From JAJFTV01 sp036825755 (GTDB lineage Bacteria; Chloroflexota; Anaerolineae; Anaerolineales; Anaerolineaceae): 64,000 nt of DNA. The notes beneath the pieces are model-generated. The model did no database searches, was not told the DNA's origin, and saw nothing but the letters and a program-made list of their open reading frames with translations. Positions within the stretch are counted from its first letter, which is position 1. The number at the start of each line of letters is the position of its first letter. The DNA is taken from NCBI GenBank assembly GCA_036825755.1, contig DAISXR010000004.1, forward strand, positions 1 through 64,000, read 5' to 3'. Position numbers and translations under genes: made by a program. Of the stretch, positions 23,355 to 31,779 are shown piece after piece.

Positions 23355-24839
23355 TTAAGCATTCGGATCGGCAGGTTCCTGGGTCTCAGGTTCAGCCGGT
23401 TCTTCGCTCTTAACAGTCTCTTTTTTGGTGGTTTTTCTGGCCTTCTTTACTTTGGGGGCAGGTACTTCAGCGGCAGATTCGGGTTCAGCATGTTCTGCGG
23501 GAGCTTCAGTGTACTCGCCTTTGGCAATCAGAGCCAGACGATCCTGAATTTTCTGATTCAGAATGCGGGAAGCGGTGTCATAAGAGACCATGCTGGTCAG
23601 CTTGCGCATATCCTGATTGGAGGTCGGTTTCTTGAAACCAGGCGTATTGAAGAGCTGCGCCATGGTGTTGGTGACGCCTTCCTCAAGTTCTTTTTCCTGA
23701 ATTTCAATCCCTTCAGTGCGGGCTGCTTCATCCAGAACCAACGAGCGCTCCAGACGTTTCACGGCAACCGGTTTGATCTCGTCTTCGATGAATTTCTCGC
23801 GCTCCAAACCGCGGTACTTCAGATAGGTCTGCATATCCAGATTCTGGTTGCCAAGGTCCTGCTCGAGGGTGGAGAGAACACGTTCCACTTCTTCTTCCAG
23901 GGTGTTGGCAGCGTATTTGATCTCAGACATCTCAACTAACTGATCCACCACTTTGGTGACGTAATCCTGGGTGTACTCGTCCTTGCGGGCATGTCCCAGA
24001 TTTTCAAAGATGGCGTCGCGAAGTTCCTGCATGGTTTTGTAATCACCCACAGAAGCGGCGAAGGCATCGTCCATCTCGGGGTAATTCATTTCTTTTACAT
24101 TTTCCACGATGACGTGGAATTCGATTTCTTTGTTGGCAAAGCGTGAAAGAACGGCATCCTCACCATACTGGTGGGTGATGGTTTTGGTCTCGTCCTTTGA
24201 CATGCCAACCAGTTCCTTCCAGAACTCGGCATATGGCCAGCCTCGTTCCTCGGGGGTCTCTTCCAGAGTAACCTGGCGGCTCATCTCTTTGACAATGTCG
24301 GCGTCCTCGCCTTCGGCAGGGTTGACCAGTGTACCTCTAATTTTGATGGCAACCAGATCGCTTTCTTTGGCAGGGCGTTCCACCGGTACCGCGGTGGCAT
24401 ATCCACTGCGGATGTTCTTGAGCACTTCATCCACATCCTTATCCTGTATCGGCTCGAGGTTGTAGTCGACGCGGATGGATTTATAGTCGCCCAGTTTGAT
24501 TTCGGGCATCAAAGGAACAGTGAACTCGAAAATGGGCGGGTTCTTGCTCGATACCTTGTCCAGCGCACCAGGGCCGGAGGGTTTGATCTCGGCTTCATCC
24601 AGGACTTTTGGATATACATCGTCCAGCATCAATTCGATTGCCTGCTGTTCGATGACTTCATCACCGAAATTACGCCGAATGATTTCATAGGGCGCCTTAC
24701 CCGGGCGGAAGCCAGGAATCTTCTGTTCGCGGGCGATACGGCGAGCGGCCTGTCGTTTGAAGTTTTCGAGCATGTCAGCGTCAAATTCGGCAACGACTTT
24801 TACCTGGTGGTTATCAAGATACTGCTTTTCGATTTTCAA
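23355..24839 (-). CDS. tig: Trigger factor (ribosome-associated chaperone/PPIase)
   Basis: A ribosome-bound chaperone that shields nascent chains. The 494 residues comprise the N-terminal ribosome-binding domain with the signature PGFRPGKAP (about 39-47), an FKBP-type PPIase domain (about 150-240) and a long helical chaperone domain. A 50-residue C-terminal tail rich in Ala, Pro, Glu and Lys (APKVKKARKTTKKE, then acidic) is not part of the usual family and is probably disordered. The TTG at 24839 is chosen as start because GAGGAA lies 7 bases upstream; a second TTG at 24854 is inside that region. clpP follows. Confidence 0.93.
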   Translation of the reverse strand: MKIEKQYLDNHQVKVVAEFDADMLENFKRQAARRIAREQKIPGFRPGKAPYEIIRRNFGDEVIEQQAIELMLDDVYPKVLDEAEIKPSGPGALDKVSSKNPPIFEFTVPLMPEIKLGDYKSIRVDYNLEPIQDKDVDEVLKNIRSGYATAVPVERPAKESDLVAIKIRGTLVNPAEGEDADIVKEMSRQVTLEETPEERGWPYAEFWKELVGMSKDETKTITHQYGEDAVLSRFANKEIEFHVIVENVKEMNYPEMDDAFAASVGDYKTMQELRDAIFENLGHARKDEYTQDYVTKVVDQLVEMSEIKYAANTLEEEVERVLSTLEQDLGNQNLDMQTYLKYRGLEREKFIEDEIKPVAVKRLERSLVLDEAARTEGIEIQEKELEEGVTNTMAQLFNTPGFKKPTSNQDMRKLTSMVSYDTASRILNQKIQDRLALIAKGEYTEAPAEHAEPESAAEVPAPKVKKARKTTKKETVKSEEPAEPETQEPADPNA

Positions 24840-24870
24840 TGTCTTATTCCTCAATACTCAATTTTCACGA

Positions 24871-24902
24871 TGGGGAAGAAGGGACTCGAACCCTCACGAC
24901 TT
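24871..24902 (-). repeat. tRNA 3'-end-like fragment, copy A
   Basis: On the minus strand it reads a T-arm (GAGGG-TTCGAGT-CCCTT) followed by CTTCCCCA, which looks like the 3' end of a type II (Leu/Ser-like) tRNA. A convincing 5' half and anticodon arm are not found upstream. It matches copy B (34238-34269) in 29 of 32 positions, and copy C (25427-25458) in 23 of 32. Confidence 0.5.
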
Positions 24903-25426
24903 GTGGTTTCACGCAACCTGTCTCTGAAAAAAGCCGTTCCCATGCCTTCCACACGTAAAAAGCGTGCCAAATCTGCAACCTTTTTGGCCGCTTTCGGCCT
25001 AAAATTATACCATACGACCCATATTCTACATGTAGATAATTAGAATTGCATCAGATTAATGAAACAACTGTTGTTTGATTGGTACAGGTATGGGACAAAT
25101 ATTGTATTGCTAACAAGGAATAGAATCCTGCTTAAAACGGGAGATCAGCCTGTTTGACACGATATTTCAACTAATCCAGTCAAATCATTGATTTGATTTG
25201 AAGCATATATTCTTTTGCAAATTAACAAAAGTTCATCGTTTACGATTTGGCAGCTAAGGCGCCAGGGGACCGAGCACATCTTTTACACAGAAGAGGTCCC
25301 AAGAAAGTACTTACCATTGCCTGTTAATTGTGGATTTTGCCTGATGACCGTTTCTATATTTTACAGCGGGGTAGAAAAATAGCCCCACTCTGTAGGGGCT
25401 ATTTTCAATTTATCTGTAATTTTCTG
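24903..25426. other. Intergenic region without a recognisable gene
   Basis: This AT-rich stretch lies between tRNA-like copies A and C. It holds a strong bidirectional hairpin (25376-25405) and a CACACG...CGTGCC-like imperfect repeat at about 24950-24970. No open frame has a ribosome binding site or family resemblance. Confidence 0.5.
25376..25405. terminator. Bidirectional rho-independent terminator
   Basis: AAAATAGCCCC (25376-25386) and GGGGCTATTTT (25395-25405) form a perfect 11-bp stem with an 8-base loop, with A/T tails on both sides. It is the likely end of the minus-strand operon that begins at 33822. Confidence 0.75.
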
Positions 25427-25458
25427 TTGGCAAAAAGAGACTCGTACCCTCGGAACTA
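25427..25458 (-). repeat. tRNA 3'-end-like fragment, copy C (degenerate)
   Basis: On the minus strand it has GAGGGTACGAGTCTC in the T-arm position. It shares GGCGATAGT-type sequence just upstream with copy B (GGCGAAAGT). It is the most diverged of the three copies and lies 52 bases before the end of the LmbE gene. Confidence 0.4.
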
Positions 25459-25510
25459 TCGCCTCCTGCGATCAAGGTATGGAATCAATGTTCAATTCCT
25501 GCGTCTAATA

Positions 25511-26353
25511 TCAATCAACTAAATCCTGATCTACACGCTCGATGATTTCGAGAAGTTCTTTTGAAGGATCCGATCCATATTCGCTGATCTCGAATAATCT
25601 CACAAAACGAATTTTTGCAGCAATTTCTTTCCCGTATTTTTCCACCAGGCGTGATTCAACTCTGGCACGAGCAGATTTTGCGCCATTGAAGAATCTTTCA
25701 GAAAGATCAGCGACCTGTTTTTCTCTGGGCCAGGTAATCTTTTCGGTATGGTGCGGCCAATACATCCAATCGAAATACTGACATTCATGACAACAAGCCA
25801 ACGATACAGTACGCTGTACATCGTTTTCTGATAGGGGAACGATCAGATCAGGATGGAAAGGCTGTGGGCGGGTAAATCCGTCGCCCCAATACAGAATTGT
25901 TGGGGTATCTTCCAGATAGGGTGTATCTTTGCATATGTGAGGGACCGTCAATAAAAACGATGCATCCTGTACCAATTGCGCGGTACTGCGGTGATCTGCA
26001 TGGTAATCACAAAGGCGATTCGTAATGATCAGATCCGGTTTAAAGTCGCGGATATAACGAATTAACTCTTCGCGAATAGTTAAGGTAGGTTCAAGCTGTC
26101 CATCGGGATGATTGAGTACATCGTATCGCCCACCGAACAACAAACCACTTTTTTCTGCTTCTTTTCGCCGAATCGCAGCAAGAGCTTCACGAGTCATATC
26201 AGGATGATATGTACCGGCGCTGCCATCTGTTACAGAAAGAAGGCGGATTTCCCAGTTTGAGTCCCGTAATTTCCATAAAAGGCCACCTGCACTGGTATCT
26301 GCATCATCCGGGTGTGCTCCGATGCTTAATGCTCTATATTGTTTATTTGCCAT
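25511..26353 (-). CDS. LmbE/PIG-L family N-acetylglucosamine-type deacetylase
   Basis: A zinc-dependent deacetylase of 280 residues in the family that includes GlcNAc-PI, mycothiol-pathway and chitooligosaccharide deacetylases. Zinc motif 1 is GAHPDDAD (A13-H-P-D-D17), and the second motif DYHADH (about 118-123) contributes the third ligand. It has no signal peptide, so it probably acts in the cytoplasm on imported substrate. It is the last gene of an operon with an Opp-type importer and a ROK regulator, which suggests deacetylation of an imported N-acetylated sugar or glycopeptide. The substrate itself is not known. Confidence 0.87.
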   Translation of the reverse strand: MANKQYRALSIGAHPDDADTSAGGLLWKLRDSNWEIRLLSVTDGSAGTYHPDMTREALAAIRRKEAEKSGLLFGGRYDVLNHPDGQLEPTLTIREELIRYIRDFKPDLIITNRLCDYHADHRSTAQLVQDASFLLTVPHICKDTPYLEDTPTILYWGDGFTRPQPFHPDLIVPLSENDVQRTVSLACCHECQYFDWMYWPHHTEKITWPREKQVADLSERFFNGAKSARARVESRLVEKYGKEIAAKIRFVRLFEISEYGSDPSKELLEIIERVDQDLVD

Positions 26354-26379
26354 GATCTATCATTTACCTTTCCAGTGAA

Positions 26380-27597
26380 TCAGGACTCAAAGAATCCCCT
26401 GTTCCCCTTTTTTGTTTTAAGTAATATATCAATTGCTTTTTCTTTTGCAATACAACCAATTCCATATAAGCTCGCATTCGAACCCATCTTCGCAATTCGA
26501 ATAGATAATTTCGGTTGGATTGATTCCAGTAAGCGTTTTTTGAGATGTTTTTTTATGCTCTCAAAACATGGCTGACAATCAATAATAAGCGAGCCATTGA
26601 GAATGACGATCTCGGGATTATATGAACAAGAAAGATTGTTGATCGCGATTGCGATATATTCGCCTACTACATCGAGTAAGGGCCGTAGACGATCATCACC
26701 TTTCTTGCATCCTTCAGAAATTTTAGTTGTGGAGTCATAAGATGGATCGATCTGAATTGCTTTCTGAATGACCGAATGCTCGCTGATCATTGTTTCAAAG
26801 CAACCAAGATGACCACAGTTGCAGACTTCACCCTCCGGTTGGACAGTAATGTGTCCTATCTCACCGGCTGCATTTCGAGAACCTCGCAGCAACTTTCCAT
26901 CCACAATTGCTGCGCCGCCGACACCGCCCCAACCGAGCTGCAGATAGGCAAGATTTTCAACTTTGGAATCTTCATTCGCTAGAAGATTCTCTTCACCCAT
27001 CAAAGCACTTTTACAATCATTTTCTACATAAATCGGCATATTCAACCGGTTTTCAAGCAAGCCTCTTACGTCGATCCCAATCCATTTGAATTGGCTGGAC
27101 GCCACAATAAACCCGGTTTCATTCAGTACATGACCTGTGAGACTCATCCCACAGCAGATAATCCGGTCTGTGTGGGTATTTGCTTCAAGGGCGAGTTGCG
27201 GGACGACATCGATAATTTCATCCGTCAAATCAGTGAAACTCATGCCGGTGTGAATATATATTTCTCGATAAGCAGAGAACTCTCCTGCCATATTTGTCAG
27301 GGTCACTTTGCAACAATTAATTGCCATATCGATACATAGACAATATGCTGCATCCGGGCAAATATCCAATAACATCGCCGGCCGGCCGATATTTGAAAGA
27401 GAATCGATTGAATGCTCGTACACCAGGCCCATCTCAGAAAGGGAATTGATAATTCGTGTCAGGCTGGTAGCTGAAAGACCAGCCCGTTTGCTGAGCGTGA
27501 TGCGCGAAATGGGTCCCTCGTCCTGAATGAGAGAATAAATGAGCTTCAAATTGTGATATTTTAAATCAGCCTGTGATCTCGACGTACTTGCATCCAT
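26380..27597 (-). CDS. ROK-family transcriptional regulator (NagC/XylR type)
   Basis: A 405-residue repressor-type ROK protein. The N-terminal winged helix (about 10-65) has RITLSKRAGLSATSLTRIINSL, and the ATPase-like sugar-binding fold follows. ROK signatures are GWGGVGGAAIVDGKLLRG and the structural zinc motif CNCGHLGCFE (about 271-280). Such proteins bind a sugar or sugar phosphate and release the operator. It lies 29 bases downstream of oppF in the same operon. A 21-bp palindrome overlapping the operon promoter (33898-33918) is a natural candidate operator. Confidence 0.9.
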   Translation of the reverse strand: MDASTSRSQADLKYHNLKLIYSLIQDEGPISRITLSKRAGLSATSLTRIINSLSEMGLVYEHSIDSLSNIGRPAMLLDICPDAAYCLCIDMAINCCKVTLTNMAGEFSAYREIYIHTGMSFTDLTDEIIDVVPQLALEANTHTDRIICCGMSLTGHVLNETGFIVASSQFKWIGIDVRGLLENRLNMPIYVENDCKSALMGEENLLANEDSKVENLAYLQLGWGGVGGAAIVDGKLLRGSRNAAGEIGHITVQPEGEVCNCGHLGCFETMISEHSVIQKAIQIDPSYDSTTKISEGCKKGDDRLRPLLDVVGEYIAIAINNLSCSYNPEIVILNGSLIIDCQPCFESIKKHLKKRLLESIQPKLSIRIAKMGSNASLYGIGCIAKEKAIDILLKTKKGNRGFFES

Positions 27598-27626
27598 AAC
27601 AGGATCCTCCGCAGAAATCGGTTAAT

Positions 27627-28577
27627 TTATGACAGAAGCTTATCATATTCAGTCAATTCTATTCCATTTCCACGTACGAAATGTCCCTCTTCCATTTCAG
27701 CCCAGATTGGTTTATCGGTTGAATAGTCATGACAGGAGGGATTGTAAACAAACACTTTCTTATCTTTCTCGACAAGCGGATTGGGAAACGGAATTGCAGA
27801 GAGAAGTGCTCGCGTGTAAGGATGAAGTGGATGGGCGAATAATTTCTCCGTGGGGGCCAACTCCATCAATTCCCCTTTGTAAATGACAGCAATCCGGTCG
27901 GAAATAAAGCGCATCACCGAAAGATCATGGGAAATGAACAGATACGTAAGTCCGTGTTCGTTTTGTAACCTGGATAATAGATTGAGTACTTGAGCGCGAA
28001 CCGAAACATCCAGCGATGAAATGGGTTCATCGGCGATGATAAACTCGGGATCCATGGCAAGACAACGTGCAATACCGATACGTTGACGTTGACCGCCGGA
28101 GAATTCATGTGGGAAACGACTGGCAAACTCAGGCAGGAGTCCTACATCCAAAAGCGCTTTTGTAACCTTTTCTTTACGTTCCTGCGTGGAAAGATGTCGG
28201 TTTACATTATTTAGCCCTTCGGAGACGATATAGTCCACTTTAGCGCGCTCATTCAGGCTGGCCATTGGATCTTGAAAGATCATCTGAATCTCAGATACTA
28301 CCTTTCGATCCAATTCGCGACTGATATTGCCGTTAATCCGTTTCCCTTTATAGACGATTTCTCCCTCACTGGTGGGATTAATGCGTATGATGGCTCGTCC
28401 GATGGTTGTTTTTCCGGAACCTGACTCGCCGACTAAACCAAACGTCTCTCCACGATAAATATCAAAGCTCACATCATTGATGGCATTGAAAATTTTTTTA
28501 CCGGATCCAAAGGTTACTTCCAGGTTACGAACACTGATGAGAGGTTCTTTTTTGGGATGCAATTGTCGATAAGTCAT
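27627..28577 (-). CDS. oppF: Oligopeptide ABC transporter ATP-binding protein (OppF type)
   Basis: An ATPase subunit of 316 residues with Walker A GESGSGKTT (about 52-60), signature SGGQRQRIGIARCLAMDP (about 160-177), Walker B FIIADEP and the H-loop ISHD. The C-terminus (YNPSCHDYSTDKP, then EEGHFVRGNGIE) resembles Firmicutes OppF/AmiF. The start overlaps the stop of oppD (ATGA). Together with OppD it energises the importer encoded just upstream. It could carry peptides or, as some Opp-like systems do, oligosaccharides. Confidence 0.9.
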   Translation of the reverse strand: MTYRQLHPKKEPLISVRNLEVTFGSGKKIFNAINDVSFDIYRGETFGLVGESGSGKTTIGRAIIRINPTSEGEIVYKGKRINGNISRELDRKVVSEIQMIFQDPMASLNERAKVDYIVSEGLNNVNRHLSTQERKEKVTKALLDVGLLPEFASRFPHEFSGGQRQRIGIARCLAMDPEFIIADEPISSLDVSVRAQVLNLLSRLQNEHGLTYLFISHDLSVMRFISDRIAVIYKGELMELAPTEKLFAHPLHPYTRALLSAIPFPNPLVEKDKKVFVYNPSCHDYSTDKPIWAEMEEGHFVRGNGIELTEYDKLLS

Positions 28578-29635
28578 TGTGTCACTCCCGCTTCTCGGCC
28601 AAGCTCGCGAAGTTGTTTTACAGCAGGGGGCGGATCCATCCTAGGAGCACGCGGATCGAGCAGCCAGGTTTTCGCCTTATGTGTTGGAGAGACTTCGAAG
28701 TAGGGTGGGCGGTAAAGAAAATCAATCTCCAGCGCATTCGGATTACGTGGCGCGAAGGCATCACCGCTGATGGTTCCAAACAGGTTAGGGGGTGTCCCCT
28801 TAATGGAATATAGATCCTGTCCCTGAATGCCAAGCTGGGGCAAACTTGAGAGCAAAGCCCAGGTATAAGGATGCTGAGGGGTGAAGAATACTTCCTCTGC
28901 TGTGCCTACCTCGATAATATCACCCGCGTACATCACAGCGATACGATCGGCTACATTTGCAACCACACCCAGATCGTGAGTGATATAGATCGTGGTCATA
29001 TTATGCTTTTTCTTGAGATCTTTAATCAGTTGAAGAATCTGAGCCTGAATAGTCACATCCAATGCAGTGGTAGGTTCATCACAAATAAGAATTTCCGGCC
29101 CGCAGGCAATTGCGATGGCTATCACCACACGCTGTCTCATTCCCCCTGAAAATTCATGTGGATATTGGCTGTAACGGTGTTGCGGATCTGAGATGCCTAC
29201 ATCTGAAAGGATTTCGATGGCTTTTGTTTTGGCTTCAGCCGATTTAAGCCCTTTATTAAGAATCAAGGCTTCGCTGATCTGCCAACCGATGGTTTGGAGA
29301 GGATTCAGGCTGGTCATTGGATCCTGCATGACAATCGCGATTTTCTTTCCACGAATTGCCGACCACTCTTTTTCAGTCTTGAATTTGGCAAGATCCGTCC
29401 CGTGAAAAATAATCTCTCCTGACTCGATGCGACCGTTATTATCCAGGAGGCCAATAAAGTTTTTGGTAAACACACTCTTGCCGCTGCCTGATTCTCCAAC
29501 GATGGCCAGGCTCTCTCCTTTATAAAGATCCAGTGAGACACCGCGTATGGCATGAAGATCACGCCTCCGCAGACTGAACTTTACGTTAAGATCATGGACG
29601 GAAAGGATGATTTCTTTTCCCTGCTGCGTTTCCAT
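28574..29635 (-). CDS. oppD: Oligopeptide ABC transporter ATP-binding protein (OppD type)
   Basis: A 353-residue ATPase with Walker A GESGSGKSVFTKN (about 50-62), signature FSGGMRQRVVIAIA and Walker B ILICDEPTTALD. The C-terminal OppD extension is of the Firmicutes/AmiE kind (GDAFAPRNPNALEIDF...PPYFEVS...TWLLDPRAP). It lacks the Cys cluster seen in the other, Dpp-type ATPase of this window (55227-56231), which suggests a different origin. It overlaps oppF by 4 bases. Confidence 0.9.
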   Translation of the reverse strand: METQQGKEIILSVHDLNVKFSLRRRDLHAIRGVSLDLYKGESLAIVGESGSGKSVFTKNFIGLLDNNGRIESGEIIFHGTDLAKFKTEKEWSAIRGKKIAIVMQDPMTSLNPLQTIGWQISEALILNKGLKSAEAKTKAIEILSDVGISDPQHRYSQYPHEFSGGMRQRVVIAIAIACGPEILICDEPTTALDVTIQAQILQLIKDLKKKHNMTTIYITHDLGVVANVADRIAVMYAGDIIEVGTAEEVFFTPQHPYTWALLSSLPQLGIQGQDLYSIKGTPPNLFGTISGDAFAPRNPNALEIDFLYRPPYFEVSPTHKAKTWLLDPRAPRMDPPPAVKQLRELGREAGVTQ

Positions 29636-29648
29636 ATCTCATATCTCC

Positions 29649-30728
29649 TTAAACATGATTCTTTGGATCGGCTGCGTCAGAAAAAGCGTTACCGACGATA
29701 TAAAAAGCGATCGTGATGAAGGCCACTACTGCGGCTGGAAAAATCAACTGATACCGAAGGTCGCTTTGCATCATCAGCACACGTCCGGCATCTACCAGGT
29801 TTCCCAATGAAGGCGTAGAGGTCGGCAAACCCAGACCAATATAGGTGAGGAATACCTCGTCACCAATGGCGCCAGGGATTGCTAAAGCGGTCTGCAGCAT
29901 AATCACCGACACCATTTGCGGCAGCAGGTTTTTCATGATAATTTGCGGAGTACTTGTTCCAAGACAGCGTGACGCAAGGTTGAAATCTCGATCCCGGAAA
30001 ATGATGACCTGGTTTCGAATAAAACGTGCCATGGCCATCCAGCCCACAACGCACATCGAGATGATAATTGTTGACATACTGGGGCGTAAAATATAGCTGA
30101 CAAGGATCAGAATCAACGTTTGAGGTATATTACTGATTACGTTATAAATTTCAGTAATCAGCTTATCCAACCGGCGGATATACCCCCAGGCCATACCGAT
30201 GATTAATCCAAATACCAGATCGCTGAAAGCGACGATCAACCCAATTTTGATCGAGGTACGAGTTCCTGCCCAAACGCGTGACCAAAGATCCTGTCCAATT
30301 GCATTCGTTCCAAACCAAAATGATTTTTCAGGAGCCAGGTTCCTCAATTGGATCCCATCTTCGCCATTATGAATGAAGGATGGATCACGTTGATTGGGGA
30401 AAAATGGCTGGATGAACGAGAATACGATCACTACAAGCAAAGAAATAACCAGGAAACGAGCTGCTTTATTGCGCCAGAAATTTTTAAAGGTACTGGCCCA
30501 ATAAGAGTAGTTTGAATAACCTACGCGTTCAGCGTTTTCTTCATCGAAAAGATGGATAGTAAATAACGCTGGATCAAGCTTTTCAATCTGTTCCTGAGAA
30601 AGGTCTACGGTGTTAAATTGCGGCGTCTTCTTGCTTTCATTTTCAGCCCGCAATCCCTTGGCGATATTCTTTTCAAATTCATCCAAACGTCGAGATTGAG
30701 AATTGGCAAACCCTATATTTTTCGACAT
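29649..30728 (-). CDS. oppC: Oligopeptide ABC transporter permease (OppC type)
   Basis: An inner-membrane permease of 359 residues with about six helices. The N-terminal cytoplasmic extension is about 100 residues long (LDPALFTIHLFDEENAERVGYSNYSYWA), as in Firmicutes OppC/AmiD. The DPP permease domain has FWFGTNAIGQDLWSRVWAGT (about 134-153) and the EAA loop near ASRCLGTSTPQIIMKNLLPQ. It starts at the last base of oppB and precedes oppD by 13 bases. Confidence 0.9.
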   Translation of the reverse strand: MSKNIGFANSQSRRLDEFEKNIAKGLRAENESKKTPQFNTVDLSQEQIEKLDPALFTIHLFDEENAERVGYSNYSYWASTFKNFWRNKAARFLVISLLVVIVFSFIQPFFPNQRDPSFIHNGEDGIQLRNLAPEKSFWFGTNAIGQDLWSRVWAGTRTSIKIGLIVAFSDLVFGLIIGMAWGYIRRLDKLITEIYNVISNIPQTLILILVSYILRPSMSTIIISMCVVGWMAMARFIRNQVIIFRDRDFNLASRCLGTSTPQIIMKNLLPQMVSVIMLQTALAIPGAIGDEVFLTYIGLGLPTSTPSLGNLVDAGRVLMMQSDLRYQLIFPAAVVAFITIAFYIVGNAFSDAADPKNHV

Positions 30729-31672
30729 TATCGGCCATCCTCCTTCTTGCTAAAGCTGATGCGAGGATCCAGCAGCGCCATGAAAATATCACCCAGAACC
30801 ATTCCAATGATGCCGATACTCGAATAGAGGATCACCAGAGCCTGTACGACAGTATTGTCCTGTCTTTGGATTACCTCAATAAGAAGACCCCCTGTACCGG
30901 GAATGGAAAATAGATGCTCTACATAGATTGAACCGATGATGGTTGAAAGCAACGAAACCGGTAAAAACTGAGCCATGGGGACAAATGCATTCTTGAATAC
31001 ATGGAGAAACATGACTCGTCGACTGGAAGCTCCTTTGGCAATAGCGAGCTTGACGTAATCCATGTTGATATTGTCAATCATGTAGCGGCGCATCCACATC
31101 GCATAGGTTGAGATGCTAAGTAATGAGATTGAAAATACGGGAAGGATAATGCTAATCCAATTGTTCTTATCATATAGTAAGGGTAGTTTGAACCAATTGG
31201 AAAAATATAACTGCACAAATAATAACAGTACTGCGGCTGGTAACGCCTCGATAATGGCAATAAATCCGGTGCCAATTTTGTCACCAAACTTATCCTTCGA
31301 ACGCGCCATCATCGCGCCCATTGGAATACCGATTACCAGCGACACCACCATTGAAATTAACCCGAGTTTCAGGGAAACCGGGATCTTATTTTGTAATATC
31401 TTTGCAATGGGATATTTTGCGCGATAGATCCACGAGGTGCCCAGATCTCCATGAAACAAACCTTTATAGAAATTAAACAGTTGTACGATGACAGGTTTGT
31501 CAAGTCCCTTTTCAGCTAAAAGGCTTGCGCGTGTTTCGGGGCTGAGTTTATCGTATTGTGCGCCAAAATAACCTTCCATAGGCATGAGGCGAAGCAATAT
31601 AAAGATCACCGTGACAATGATGAATAATGAGAGCGTTCCGCCTACCAGTCGTCTGAGGATATATCGAGTCAT
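30728..31672 (-). CDS. oppB: Oligopeptide ABC transporter permease (OppB type)
   Basis: A 314-residue permease with six predicted helices. The first helix, TRYILRRLVGGTLSLFIIVT, is typical of OppB/DppB. Other markers are DLGTSWIYRAKYP and the EAA loop LAIAKGASSRRVMFLHVFKNA (split here as ASSRRVMFLH). It partners OppC, sharing one base with its gene. It is 107 bases downstream of the binding-protein gene, a usual spacing for high-expression binding proteins. Confidence 0.9.
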   Translation of the reverse strand: MTRYILRRLVGGTLSLFIIVTVIFILLRLMPMEGYFGAQYDKLSPETRASLLAEKGLDKPVIVQLFNFYKGLFHGDLGTSWIYRAKYPIAKILQNKIPVSLKLGLISMVVSLVIGIPMGAMMARSKDKFGDKIGTGFIAIIEALPAAVLLLFVQLYFSNWFKLPLLYDKNNWISIILPVFSISLLSISTYAMWMRRYMIDNINMDYVKLAIAKGASSRRVMFLHVFKNAFVPMAQFLPVSLLSTIIGSIYVEHLFSIPGTGGLLIEVIQRQDNTVVQALVILYSSIGIIGMVLGDIFMALLDPRISFSKKEDGR

Positions 31673-31779
31673 CGTCTCTCCATTCCAATATGTCGGCCGG
31701 CGGTTAATTGCCGGCCGACAATTCTTCCAAGGGTATTACACAGCAAATCTGGTTTTGAGAAGAAAAACCATTCCTTTGT

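Noticed and set aside
24871..25000. Intact tRNA (Leu, Ser or selenocysteine type) on the minus strand
   Set aside because: The T-arm and 3' acceptor strand look real, but the acceptor has a mismatch with the best 5' partner and no acceptable D-arm or anticodon arm can be built.
24807..25043. 78-residue frame in the tig upstream region
   Set aside because: It translates the tRNA-like fragment and the reverse of the tig start; there is no ribosome binding site.
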